Made by a program: the position numbers and the translations under genes. Of a stretch of DNA of 64,000 nt, positions 7,382-16,927 are shown piece after piece. The notes beneath the pieces were generated by a model that was given only the letters and a program-made list of their open reading frames with translations, made no database searches and was not told where the DNA came from. This DNA is from Blastomonas sp. AAP53 (GTDB taxonomy: Bacteria; Pseudomonadota; Alphaproteobacteria; Sphingomonadales; Sphingomonadaceae). Each line of letters begins with the position of its first letter. The stretch's first letter is position 1. The stretch spans positions 62,001 through 126,000 of the forward strand of contig NZ_ANFZ01000009.1 of NCBI RefSeq assembly GCF_000331245.1, read 5' to 3'.

Positions 7382-9706
7382 ATGAGCATTCAAATTTCCA
7401 GAACCGGGTTAAATTCCTCGTGCGCTGCAATAGCGATATTCATGGCCTCGCTATCGATTGCGCAGGCACAAGACGCATCGGGCACACCGATGGCGGCCAG
7501 CGCGGATGCGGCGGAACCAGAGGCCGGATTGAGCGAGATCGTGGTTACGGCAGAGCGGCGTTCCGAAAATTTGCAGAAGACTGCTTTGGCGGTCAGCGCT
7601 GTTGACGGCGCTGCGCTTCAAGCAGCCAACATCTCACAACCGCAGGATCTTTCGAAGCTGATCCCGGCGTTGAAGCTCTCCAGCAGTGGTGGCAACGGCA
7701 CGCAGGTGACGATCCGTGGCGTCGGCAACTTTGCCGGGAACGCCTATTCCGAACCGGCGGTCGCAATCAACCTTGATGGCGTATATCTGGCCCGTTCTGG
7801 TGGCCCGAACGGCCTGTTCTACGATCTCGAACGTGTTGAGGTTCTCAAGGGACCGCAGGGCACGCTCTACGGCCGCAACGCGACCGCAGGCGCGATCAAC
7901 GTGATTGCGCGCAAGCCCACTGACACGCTGTCCGCCGAAGGCGCATTCACTGTCGGCAACTACGATCTGGTACGAGGGGAGGCTGCCGTCAACGTGCCGC
8001 TCGCAGAAGGCGCAGCGCTCCGGGTCGCTGGCATTTTCGTGCGCCGGGATGGCTATATGTCGGACGGCTACAACGATGACCGAAGCGAATCCATCCGTGC
8101 CCAGCTGCAGCTTGACATGACCGATCGGCTTTCGGTGTTGCTGTCTGGCGATTACGTGCACGTGGGTGGCAATGGCACCGCCGGCGTCTTTGCGCCTTTT
8201 CTCAATCCGGATGATCCTTATCTGGGGCCGACACGGGACGGCACCAACGCCATTCTGACTGAAGCGTCCCTGGCCATCAGCCGTGGTGGGAACCCCAATC
8301 TTCTGCCCAAGGTGCGTGATGATGGTTTTGTCGACATGGACAACTGGGGGGTTTCTGCAACGATAAGCTATGATCTGGATGGTGTGGATCTGACGGTCAT
8401 TCCGGCTTATCGTCGCAGCGATAACAGCTATTTGCATTATGCAGCCGGCTTCCCGATCACGGCGAGCGAATTGTCGAAGGCGACTTCGGTTGAAGTGCGC
8501 CTGGGATCGTCCGACGCTTCGCCGATCAAATGGCTTGTCGGGGGCTATTATTTTGACGAGGCGCTGAATTTCGATCTGTTCGCCAATCAGGGCGTTGCCT
8601 TCAACCGAACTGTCCCGGACCTAAAGACACGCAGTTACGCGGCCTTCGGCCAGCTGACGTACAGCATGACGGACACTTTCCGCGTGACGGCCGGGGGCCG
8701 CTATACCAACGAGCGCAAAACGCAAAGCGGCGTGAATGGCGGACCGTTACCACCCGTACCGGCCGGGTTCCCTGGTCCTGCGGTGGCATTCTACAACCTT
8801 GCATGCGCGCCCTATGATGCTGCTGCGAGCACATGCTTTGGCGCGTTGGATGGCGTCGTCAGGGACAGCAAGGTGACCTGGAAGGCGGGCGTGGAATATG
8901 ATGCCGGCGACCGATCGTTGCTCTATGCCAACGTGGCAACCGGCTTCAAGGCAGGCGGGTTCTACGCGTCTTTGACACCCAACACGTTCAAACCTGAAAC
9001 GCTGACTGCCTACACGGTGGGATCGAAAAACCGCTTTCTGGACAACACATTGCAGTTGAACCTTGAAGCGTTCTACTGGGTCTACAAGGACAAGCAGATC
9101 ACGCATCTGGGCCCCATTCTGCCAGGCGGGTTTGGTTTGATCACCGAAAATGCAGGCAAGGCAGACATCTATGGTGCCGAGATTGAGCTGCTGTGGCAGC
9201 CTGTCGCAAGTGACCGCTTCAGTGCAAACCTGCAGTACCTGAACAGCAAGTACAGTGATTTCACGTACAGGCAAAGCACGGCAACAGGCGTGCCGAACAC
9301 GGCCTGCGTGACGACGCCAATTGCAGGCGCTCAGGCTGTTCAGGTGGATTGCTCAGGGCGGGTTGCATCGCTCTCACCCAAATGGACGCTGAATGCCAAC
9401 TACGTCCATATTTTCGAATTGGGCGATGGTTCATCGGTTGATGCGCAAATGGGCACTCAGATCCAGAGCGGCTACTGGGTAGGCGAAGAGTATCTCGCCG
9501 GCCAGTTCCAGAAGGCATCGATGGTTTCGAATGCGTCGCTGACGTGGCATGTGTCGAATGATCGTTTTTCTCTGGCGGCCTTCGTCGACAATATCGAAGA
9601 CCGTGCCATCAAGGCGGCGTCGTTCGTGCAACCGGTGCTGGGAGCGTCATTCGCGCTGCTTCGTGCACCGCGCACTTTCGGCTTGCGCGGCAACTTCAGG
9701 TTTTGA
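7382..9706 (+). CDS. TonB-dependent outer-membrane receptor
   Basis: A 774-residue outer-membrane barrel transporter. A signal peptide ends near residue 29 (SIAQA|Q), followed by a linker and a TonB-box-like EIVVTA (52-57), the plug domain with the 'IRGVGNF' and 'VEVLKGPQGTLYGRNATAGAIN' elements, and a barrel ending in the terminal phenylalanine of 'GLRGNFRF' that the Bam machinery reads. This layout is typical of the large sphingomonad receptors placed beside aromatic catabolic genes. ATG at 7382 has a strong GGGGAGG 4 nt upstream; an in-frame start 11 codons earlier lacks one. The operator copy at 7313 and the terminator at 9746 bracket it as its own unit. It probably imports the pathway substrate or an oligomer of it across the outer membrane. 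Confidence 0.92.
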   Translation: MSIQISRTGLNSSCAAIAIFMASLSIAQAQDASGTPMAASADAAEPEAGLSEIVVTAERRSENLQKTALAVSAVDGAALQAANISQPQDLSKLIPALKLSSSGGNGTQVTIRGVGNFAGNAYSEPAVAINLDGVYLARSGGPNGLFYDLERVEVLKGPQGTLYGRNATAGAINVIARKPTDTLSAEGAFTVGNYDLVRGEAAVNVPLAEGAALRVAGIFVRRDGYMSDGYNDDRSESIRAQLQLDMTDRLSVLLSGDYVHVGGNGTAGVFAPFLNPDDPYLGPTRDGTNAILTEASLAISRGGNPNLLPKVRDDGFVDMDNWGVSATISYDLDGVDLTVIPAYRRSDNSYLHYAAGFPITASELSKATSVEVRLGSSDASPIKWLVGGYYFDEALNFDLFANQGVAFNRTVPDLKTRSYAAFGQLTYSMTDTFRVTAGGRYTNERKTQSGVNGGPLPPVPAGFPGPAVAFYNLACAPYDAAASTCFGALDGVVRDSKVTWKAGVEYDAGDRSLLYANVATGFKAGGFYASLTPNTFKPETLTAYTVGSKNRFLDNTLQLNLEAFYWVYKDKQITHLGPILPGGFGLITENAGKADIYGAEIELLWQPVASDRFSANLQYLNSKYSDFTYRQSTATGVPNTACVTTPIAGAQAVQVDCSGRVASLSPKWTLNANYVHIFELGDGSSVDAQMGTQIQSGYWVGEEYLAGQFQKASMVSNASLTWHVSNDRFSLAAFVDNIEDRAIKAASFVQPVLGASFALLRAPRTFGLRGNFRF

Positions 9707-9745
9707 TCCTTCAACCCATCTCAGAACTGGAATGCACAAGGCTGG

Positions 9746-9777
9746 GGGGCGAGGTGATTTCACGCCTTGCCCCTTTT
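9746..9777 (+). terminator. Rho-independent terminator after the TonB receptor gene
   Basis: An 11-bp stem (9746-9756 with 9763-9773, two G-T pairs) with a six-base ATTTCA loop is followed by TTTT at 9774-9777. It starts 40 bp after the receptor stop codon and separates that gene from the IclR-type regulator. Confidence 0.75.
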
Positions 9778-9847
9778 GCTCTTCTGGCATTAAGGGAAGC
9801 GTCGATGCCTGAGGTGGCGGCAGGCTTGTGACGTGAGGTGAACTGAA

Positions 9848-10609
9848 ATGGCTACCGCCGATCGTGTGCTGTCCATTTTGGGCCTTTTCACGGTCGAAAG
9901 ACCGGAATGGACGGTCGATGCAGTCGCTCTTGAGCTTGGCCTGTCGGGTAGCACGGCGTATCAATATGTTCGAAGTCTTGTTGATGCAGGACTGCTCGTC
10001 AGCCAAAAGGGCGGGCGCTACATGGTCGGGCCTGCGATCATCGAACTCGACCGCGTCACCCGCCGTTTTGATCTGCTGGGAAATGCGGCGCGCGACACGC
10101 TCGAAGCGCTGACTGCAAGCGTCGATGCCGAGGCGATCGGGCTGTTATGCCGAATATATCGCCTGAAAGTGATGTGCGTCGATCAATGCGTTCTGCGTCC
10201 ACCAAGCTTCGCGATCAGCTATGAGCGCGGGCGCCCCATGCCACTCACTCGCGGGGCAGCATCCAAATGTATCCTGGCCCATCTTAAGTCGCGGGCGCTG
10301 CGGAAATTCTACGACAGTGAGCCGCAAGCCGTTCGTGACGCCGGCCTGGGCGAAGATTGGGAAGCGTTCAAACTTGCAATCAGGGATCTGAGAAAACAAC
10401 CCGTACTTGCGACTCGAGGAGAGCTTGACCCCGGTCTTATGGGTATTTCGGCACCGGTGTTTGACGCTGAAAATGTTGTCATCGGCAGTATTGGACTGGT
10501 CGTTTCTGCAGCTGATTTTGCCGATCAGTCAAAAATTGCTGTGGTGAGCACATCTGTGGCAGCAGCTGCTTTAGCTGTTTCCAAGCGGTTGAAAGACAGC
10601 TCTGAATGA
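9848..10609 (+). CDS. IclR family transcriptional regulator
   Basis: A 253-residue regulator with an N-terminal winged helix-turn-helix (about 1-65; 'TVDAVALELGLSGSTAYQYVRSL' contains the HTH) and a C-terminal IclR effector domain of GAF-like fold (about 80-248; 'RGAASKCILAHL' and 'DPGLMGISAPVFD' are the usual family segments). IclR proteins commonly control aromatic catabolic operons as ligand-responsive repressors or activators. The start has AGGTGA about 7 nt upstream. It has its own promoter region after a terminator, and no copy of the 23-bp operator core was found before it, so autoregulation through that site is not indicated. It is the only regulator gene in the catabolic block. Confidence 0.9.
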   Translation: MATADRVLSILGLFTVERPEWTVDAVALELGLSGSTAYQYVRSLVDAGLLVSQKGGRYMVGPAIIELDRVTRRFDLLGNAARDTLEALTASVDAEAIGLLCRIYRLKVMCVDQCVLRPPSFAISYERGRPMPLTRGAASKCILAHLKSRALRKFYDSEPQAVRDAGLGEDWEAFKLAIRDLRKQPVLATRGELDPGLMGISAPVFDAENVVIGSIGLVVSAADFADQSKIAVVSTSVAAAALAVSKRLKDSSE

Positions 10610-10622
10610 TAAGGCCTTAGAG

Positions 10623-10835
10623 TTACAAGCATCGCCCTGCGTCGCAGACCTGGCAACGATTGACGCCAAACTGCGGCGGGACGACCTGAAACAAGAACCT
10701 TCCATCGCTGCTGATCGTCTGGAGCTTGAACAATTCGTTGTCGCGGTAAAGCTCTGCCTGCCACCCGGGAGGCGCACCTCCGACCATGTCCGTTCGATCC
10801 ATCCGCCCGGCAGCATTGAGGCGATCTCGACCAAT
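10623..10835 (-). pseudogene. Fragment resembling an outer-membrane usher-like protein
   Basis: A minus-strand frame contains 'GGAPPGWQAELYRDNELF', 'SSDGRFLFQVVP' and 'FGVNRCQV'. From memory this follows the pattern of the repeated beta-sandwich segment of fimbrial usher-like proteins ('..PPGW.vELYrNg.L......dG.Y.F.dVP...G.N.f.v'). The frame stops at 10623 and has no start or family-length partner, so it appears to be a short broken piece. It lies between the IclR gene and tRNA-Lys, a position where remnants of insertions collect. The identification rests on pattern memory only. Confidence 0.35.
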
Positions 10836-10892
10836 CGCTGGCAATGTCGCCGAGCTAACCGATAGCTCAGTCCATGTTATGAATGTTAAAAA

Positions 10893-10968
<76 letters not shown>

Positions 10969-11109
10969 ATCCATAAGCAGCGGTTCGAATCGGCCGCCGC
11001 CGGGAGAGCGCTGCCTATATAAGATTGGAGCGCGATGAAAAGACCTTTTTTGCGCCGTGCGGCACAAAACATAGGTGCTGCCGTTCCAATCCGTCACTCG
11101 GGGGCAGGC

Positions 11110-12231
11110 CTAGCTAACGACGCGGCCCGCGCTGCTGCCACTTTGCCGGTTGTTGCGGTCGATCGCCATCAGCATTCCCATGCAAATCATCACGGTCATC
11201 ATCGATGAGCCGCCATGGCTGATCAGAGGCAGGGGGATGCCGATCACCGGGGCAAGGCCCATGACCATCAACAGATTGATCGCCACATAGATGAATACGG
11301 TGGTCGCGAGGGTTGCTGCCGCAATGCGCTGGAACCGCTCCGTTGCCGCCAGCGCCACGCCCAGCCCCCACCAGGTGAGCAGGATGAAGCCGACGATCAG
11401 GAACAGGCCGCCTGCCAGGCCGAATTCCTCGGCAATCAGGGCGAAGACGAAATCGGTATGGCCTTCGGGAAGATAGTTGAGGTGCACCTGCGTGCCGTTG
11501 AGAAACCCCTTGCCGAAGATCCCGCCCGAGCCGATGGCAATTTTTGACTGGGTGATGTGATAGCCAGCGCCCAGAGGATCCGAGGCCGGGTCGAGGAAGG
11601 TCATGGCCCGGTTGCGCCAATGATCAAACCCGTAGATCAGGAGCAGCGGCACGCTGACCACGCCGGCCAGTCCACCGATGGCAAACAGCCGGATCGGTGT
11701 TCCCGCCAGGAACATTGCCACTGCGCCGCTGGCCAGGATCGTGATGGCGGTCCCCAGGTCCGGCTGCAGGATCACCAGTCCGGTCGGAACCAGGATCATG
11801 ATCACGGGAGGCCAGATTCCACCGAGCTTGCGCACTTCGCTGGGCGGGACCAGCTCGTAGAATCGCGCCAGTGCCAGCACCAGCGCCGGCTTGGCGAGTT
11901 CTGAGGGCTGCAGGCGGATGATGCCCAGATCGAGCCAGCTCTGCGCACCGCCTGCAACATGGCCTACCAACTCTGTGAGCAGCACCATGATGATGGCCAC
12001 CCCATAAGCCGGAAAAGCCAGATGCCGGTACCACGACAAGGGCAGGCGGGACATCACCAGCGCCACGGTGAACAGGACGGAAAAGCGGATCGCATGGCTG
12101 AGCGCCCATGGACTGGCATTGCCGCCCGCCGCCGAATACAGCACGATCACGCCCAGCCCTGCAATCAGCAGCAGCAGCGTGATCGCGCGCCATGGCAGAT
12201 CAGCAATCGGGCGGGGAACGATGCTGAGCAT
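11110..12231 (-). CDS. rodA: Rod shape-determining protein RodA (SEDS peptidoglycan glycosyltransferase)
   Basis: A 373-residue polytopic inner-membrane SEDS protein that polymerises lipid II during cell elongation with PBP2. Visible family landmarks are the 'SWLDLGIIRLQPSELAKP' segment, the 'QPDLGTA' loop, the catalytic-loop aspartate in 'GHTDFVF', and the 'PLPLISHGGSS' motif near the C-terminus. It is the last gene of the mreB-mreC-mreD-mrdA-rodA operon, one base after the mrdA stop codon, so the two are translationally coupled. About 140 bp separate it from tRNA-Lys and mark the border between core genes and the accessory block. Confidence 0.97.
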   Translation of the reverse strand: MLSIVPRPIADLPWRAITLLLLIAGLGVIVLYSAAGGNASPWALSHAIRFSVLFTVALVMSRLPLSWYRHLAFPAYGVAIIMVLLTELVGHVAGGAQSWLDLGIIRLQPSELAKPALVLALARFYELVPPSEVRKLGGIWPPVIMILVPTGLVILQPDLGTAITILASGAVAMFLAGTPIRLFAIGGLAGVVSVPLLLIYGFDHWRNRAMTFLDPASDPLGAGYHITQSKIAIGSGGIFGKGFLNGTQVHLNYLPEGHTDFVFALIAEEFGLAGGLFLIVGFILLTWWGLGVALAATERFQRIAAATLATTVFIYVAINLLMVMGLAPVIGIPLPLISHGGSSMMTVMICMGMLMAIDRNNRQSGSSAGRVVS

Positions 12232-12232
12232 G

Positions 12233-14152
12233 TCAGTCTGCTTCGCCTTCGGCCGGCGCTTCAGGCACCAGACCCTCGGCGCGCGCCCGGAACGAGGCGA
12301 ATTCGCTGGCCATGCGTTCGGCGATGTTGCCGCCCCAGCCGGCTTCCAGCGCGAGCAGGCTGTCCATCGCCTTTTGCGGATCGAACATATAGGTCATGAA
12401 ATCCTTGGCGACGGGCGCTGCGGCGCGCGACCCGCCCAGGCCATGCTCGATCACGACGGCAGCGGCATAGAGCGGCTGCTCGACGGGGGCAAAGCAGACA
12501 AACAGGCCGTGGTCGCGGTATTTCCATGGTACGCCAGCGCCGCCACGGCTGCCTGACCCGAAACCGCGCACCTGTGCGGTGCCGGTCTTCCCCGCCATCG
12601 CAATGCCATCCAGCGGCAGCTTGCTGCGTGCGGCGGTGCCCTGGCTGACCACCTGCGCCATGCCCTGTTGCGCGATGGCGAGATGTTCGGGGGAAAAGGG
12701 CAGGGTAGGGGCGATCTTGTCGTTGGGGATCAGGTGCGGATAAAGCTTGCGGCCCGAAGCGAGCCGCGCGGTCATCACCGCCAGCTGCAGTGGATTGACG
12801 ATGACATAGCCCTGGCCGATCACCGCATTCAACGAATCCGACGCGGTCCAGCCCTGCTTGTACTTGCGCATCTTCCATTCGCTGTCGGGAATGGTGCCAT
12901 AGCGCTGGTTGAGCCCGGCGAGGTCGAATTCCTCGCCCAGCCCCATTTCGCGCGCGACCATGGCAATCTTGTCATAGCCGAGGCGATGCGCCTGCGCGTA
13001 GAAATAGGTGTTGCAGCTCTTTTCGATCGCGCGGGTCATGTTGACCGGCCCGTGTCGTCCCAGGCACTGGTAGAAGCGGTTCCCCAGACGATAGCCACCG
13101 GGACAGTTGACGGTTTCTTCCGGGTCCACGCCGTTTTGCAGGCAGGCGACTGCCGCCATCGGCTTGAGCGTCGATCCCGGTGGATAGAGGCCGCGCGTCG
13201 CCTTGTTGAGCAGCGGAACGCGCTCATCCTGCGACATCATGGCGTATTCCAGTCTGCCGATGCCGTCCGAAAAGCTGTTCGGGTCGAAGCTGGGCATCGA
13301 TGAGAACGCCAGGATGCCGCCGGTCTGGCAATCGATCACCACCGCCGCACCCGATTCGCGCCCCATGCGGCGAGCAACGAATTCCTGCAAGCCGCCGTCG
13401 ATGGTGAGTTTCAGCGGCTTGCCCGGCACGTCTTCTTTCACGCCAAGTTCGCGCACGATCTTGCCGCGCGCGGTCACCTCAACCTTGCGCGCGCCGGGCT
13501 TGCCCTCAAGCCGTTCTTCGTAATATTTCTCAAGCCCGTCCTTGCCGATCTTGAAACCGGGCGTGATCAGCAGCGGGTTCTTGCTCTGCTCGTACTCTTC
13601 GGCATTGGCGATGCCGACATAGCCCAGCAGATGGCCGACCGCAGCCCCGGTGGGATACTGGCGCGAAAAGCCGCGTTGCGGGGCGACGCCCGGAAGATCG
13701 GGAAGCCGGACCGAAAGCGTCGCGAAATCCTCCCAGGTCAGCCCTGCGGCCACCGGTACGGGCTGCAACCCCCGGGCGTCCTTCATTGCGACGCGAAGGT
13801 CGTCGATTTCGTCGGGCGTCATGCGCAGAATGGTGCCCAGCTGGCTGATCGTCGTGTCGACATCGCGCACCCGTTGCGGGATCAGGTCGACCCGGAAGTC
13901 CGCCTTGTTGTTCGCCAGCGGCTTGCCGTGCCGGTCGATGATCCAGCCCCGGCGCGGCGGAATGAGCGTCAGGTTGACCCGGTTGCTCTCCGACAGCATC
14001 TTGTAGCGCTCGTTCTCGACGATCGAGATATACGCCATGCGGCCTGCCAGGACGGTGCCCAGCAGCCCCTGCGCACCACCGATCAGCATCGTTCGGCGAT
14101 TGAACGTGATGTTCAGCGAATTGCGGGTGATGAGCTTGCCGGGTCGTCTCAT
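12233..14152 (-). CDS. mrdA: Penicillin-binding protein 2 (peptidoglycan D,D-transpeptidase)
   Basis: A 639-residue class B PBP that crosslinks peptidoglycan in the elongasome. A single N-terminal anchor lies about 21-42. The pedestal with the 'PPRRGWIIDRHG' segment follows, then the transpeptidase domain with Ser327-x-x-Lys330 (GSTLK), Ser379-x-Asn381 (KSCNT) and Lys522-Thr-Gly (GKTGTAQ). The C-terminal tail after about 600 is acidic and variable. It lies between mreD and rodA, its enzymatic partner. The length is normal for the family. Confidence 0.96.
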   Translation of the reverse strand: MRRPGKLITRNSLNITFNRRTMLIGGAQGLLGTVLAGRMAYISIVENERYKMLSESNRVNLTLIPPRRGWIIDRHGKPLANNKADFRVDLIPQRVRDVDTTISQLGTILRMTPDEIDDLRVAMKDARGLQPVPVAAGLTWEDFATLSVRLPDLPGVAPQRGFSRQYPTGAAVGHLLGYVGIANAEEYEQSKNPLLITPGFKIGKDGLEKYYEERLEGKPGARKVEVTARGKIVRELGVKEDVPGKPLKLTIDGGLQEFVARRMGRESGAAVVIDCQTGGILAFSSMPSFDPNSFSDGIGRLEYAMMSQDERVPLLNKATRGLYPPGSTLKPMAAVACLQNGVDPEETVNCPGGYRLGNRFYQCLGRHGPVNMTRAIEKSCNTYFYAQAHRLGYDKIAMVAREMGLGEEFDLAGLNQRYGTIPDSEWKMRKYKQGWTASDSLNAVIGQGYVIVNPLQLAVMTARLASGRKLYPHLIPNDKIAPTLPFSPEHLAIAQQGMAQVVSQGTAARSKLPLDGIAMAGKTGTAQVRGFGSGSRGGAGVPWKYRDHGLFVCFAPVEQPLYAAAVVIEHGLGGSRAAAPVAKDFMTYMFDPQKAMDSLLALEAGWGGNIAERMASEFASFRARAEGLVPEAPAEGEAD

Positions 14153-14165
14153 GGCTTGCCTGCCG

Positions 14166-14681
14166 TCACCGCTTGAGACGGATATGGTCGAGCCGCGCGA
14201 CCAGGCGCAGCACCAGCGGATAGGTGAAGATCGCCAGGATCATCTGGGGGAACAGCACCGAGATGCGGGTGTCATTGACGAGAAAATTGTTGATCGCAAG
14301 GCCTCCTGCAATCGCGAATATAAGGCACACGGTGGCAATGAACCAGTCCTGCCAGTAATTGCGCCAGATATATCGCTGTTCGATGAGGTCGAGAGCAATC
14401 AGGATGATCGACCACAGCAATACTGCGCTCCCCACCGGCTGCCCGCTGAGAATGTCGTCAAACATGCCGAATGGAACGCCAGCCCACACCGGCCAGAGAC
14501 CAGGCCGAAGGATCTGCCAGCAGATCAGCACGACCAGGCCGAACGGCGGGAGAACCGGAGCAGAGGCCACAATCGGCAACAGCGGTGCCATGGATGCAGC
14601 CATTACCGACGCAATGGGCACGGCGGCCTTGCGGAAGGCGGAAGGCTCGCGGTTGAGCCGGGCCCGGTAAAGGTCGTTCAT
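14166..14681 (-). CDS. mreD: Rod shape-determining protein MreD
   Basis: A 171-residue integral membrane protein with about five hydrophobic segments, the typical MreD topology. It is a structural partner of MreC in the elongasome. The start codon overlaps the mreC stop by 4 bp (ATGA at 14681-14678), showing translational coupling. MreD is poorly conserved in sequence; the assignment rests on size, hydrophobic profile and position between mreC and mrdA, which together leave little doubt. Confidence 0.9.
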   Translation of the reverse strand: MNDLYRARLNREPSAFRKAAVPIASVMAASMAPLLPIVASAPVLPPFGLVVLICWQILRPGLWPVWAGVPFGMFDDILSGQPVGSAVLLWSIILIALDLIEQRYIWRNYWQDWFIATVCLIFAIAGGLAINNFLVNDTRISVLFPQMILAIFTYPLVLRLVARLDHIRLKR

Positions 14682-15694
14682 CGCGCAGCCGGACCTTGCA
14701 CGGGAACAGAGGCTTCAGCCTGGTCTGGGGCGGACGACGTCGGGGCTGGAGCGGTTGCTGGCGGCTGCGTTTCACGCTGACGTGGCGCTGAGAGCGGCGA
14801 TGCGGGCGATGAATCCGCCGGCGGCAGCCCGCTGGCTTCCGGATAGGCCAGCTCGGGCTCGTACATCTCCTGCACGATCACGAAATCGGTGCCAGCAGGG
14901 TTGGCAAGCAGCTTGCCGATGGCGCCATCATTGGTCAGCTTCTCGATGATCGCCACCGGCACGTTGGGCGGATAGATGCCGCCATTGCCCGATGTAACCA
15001 TCACATCGCCCACCTTGAACGGATTGATGCCGATATCGATCAGCTTGATGTCCACCCGGCCATCGCCACGCCCTTGCGAGAACGCCACCGTACCGTCACG
15101 CGCGCGGCGCACCGGCACGACGTTCTCGGCATCGCTGAGCAGAAGCACGCGCGAGGTGTTGGGTCCGGTTTCCAGCACCCGGCCGATCAGGCCACGCTGG
15201 GCGCGCACCGGTTGGCCGCGCTGCACGCCCTGGCGCGACCCGACATCAAGCGTGGCATAGCGGCGGCTGCTGGAGGCAGAGGAGTTGATCAGACGCGCGG
15301 TCGCGACAGGGCGGCCATCCTGCTTGATCAGGCCCAGCAAGCGGCGCAACTCGCGGTTTTCCTGGCGCAGAGCGCGCGCTTCGATCAGCCGCATCCGGTT
15401 GCGTTCGACCTCGCGCTGCAGCGCGGCGTTCTTCGATCCCGCATCGAAATAGGCTGCGACTTCGCGCCAGCCGTTCTGCGTCCCCACCCGCATGCCGGTC
15501 AGCAGCCGGGCAGGCGGCGCGGTGACCTCTGCGGTCATGCTGCGCACCGCAGAAAAGGCGGCCGGATCGAAATAGGACAAGGCAAGCAGAAGCAGACCGG
15601 CAAACGCGCCCGTAAAGGCCAGCAAATAGCCGGTGAAGATCTGCAGTTGCGCCTTGCGGGAGAACCCGGGGCGCCGGTTCCGCGGCGGCGCCAT
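14678..15694 (-). CDS. mreC: Rod shape-determining protein MreC
   Basis: A 338-residue bitopic protein. An Arg-rich N-terminus leads into one membrane helix (about 20-40), then a periplasmic coiled coil (about 75-120; 'LQREVERNRMRLIEARALRQENRELRRLL') and the double beta-barrel domain with 'LDVGSRQGVQRGQPV' and 'VGDVMVTSGNGGIYPPNVPV'. The last 60 residues are a Pro/Ala/Ser-rich tail, probably disordered. MreC scaffolds PBP2 and MreB. It follows mreB by 13 bp. Confidence 0.95.
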   Translation of the reverse strand: MAPPRNRRPGFSRKAQLQIFTGYLLAFTGAFAGLLLLALSYFDPAAFSAVRSMTAEVTAPPARLLTGMRVGTQNGWREVAAYFDAGSKNAALQREVERNRMRLIEARALRQENRELRRLLGLIKQDGRPVATARLINSSASSSRRYATLDVGSRQGVQRGQPVRAQRGLIGRVLETGPNTSRVLLLSDAENVVPVRRARDGTVAFSQGRGDGRVDIKLIDIGINPFKVGDVMVTSGNGGIYPPNVPVAIIEKLTNDGAIGKLLANPAGTDFVIVQEMYEPELAYPEASGLPPADSSPASPLSAPRQRETQPPATAPAPTSSAPDQAEASVPVQGPAAR

Positions 15695-15707
15695 ACTGTG
15701 TGCGCCC

Positions 15708-16913
<1,206 letters not shown>

Positions 16914-16927
16914 CTAGGACCGGGGGC

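Noticed and set aside
10610-10892. An attachment-site repeat of the tRNA-Lys 3' end
   Set aside because: No second copy of the tRNA 3' segment was found in the window, and no integrase gene is present.
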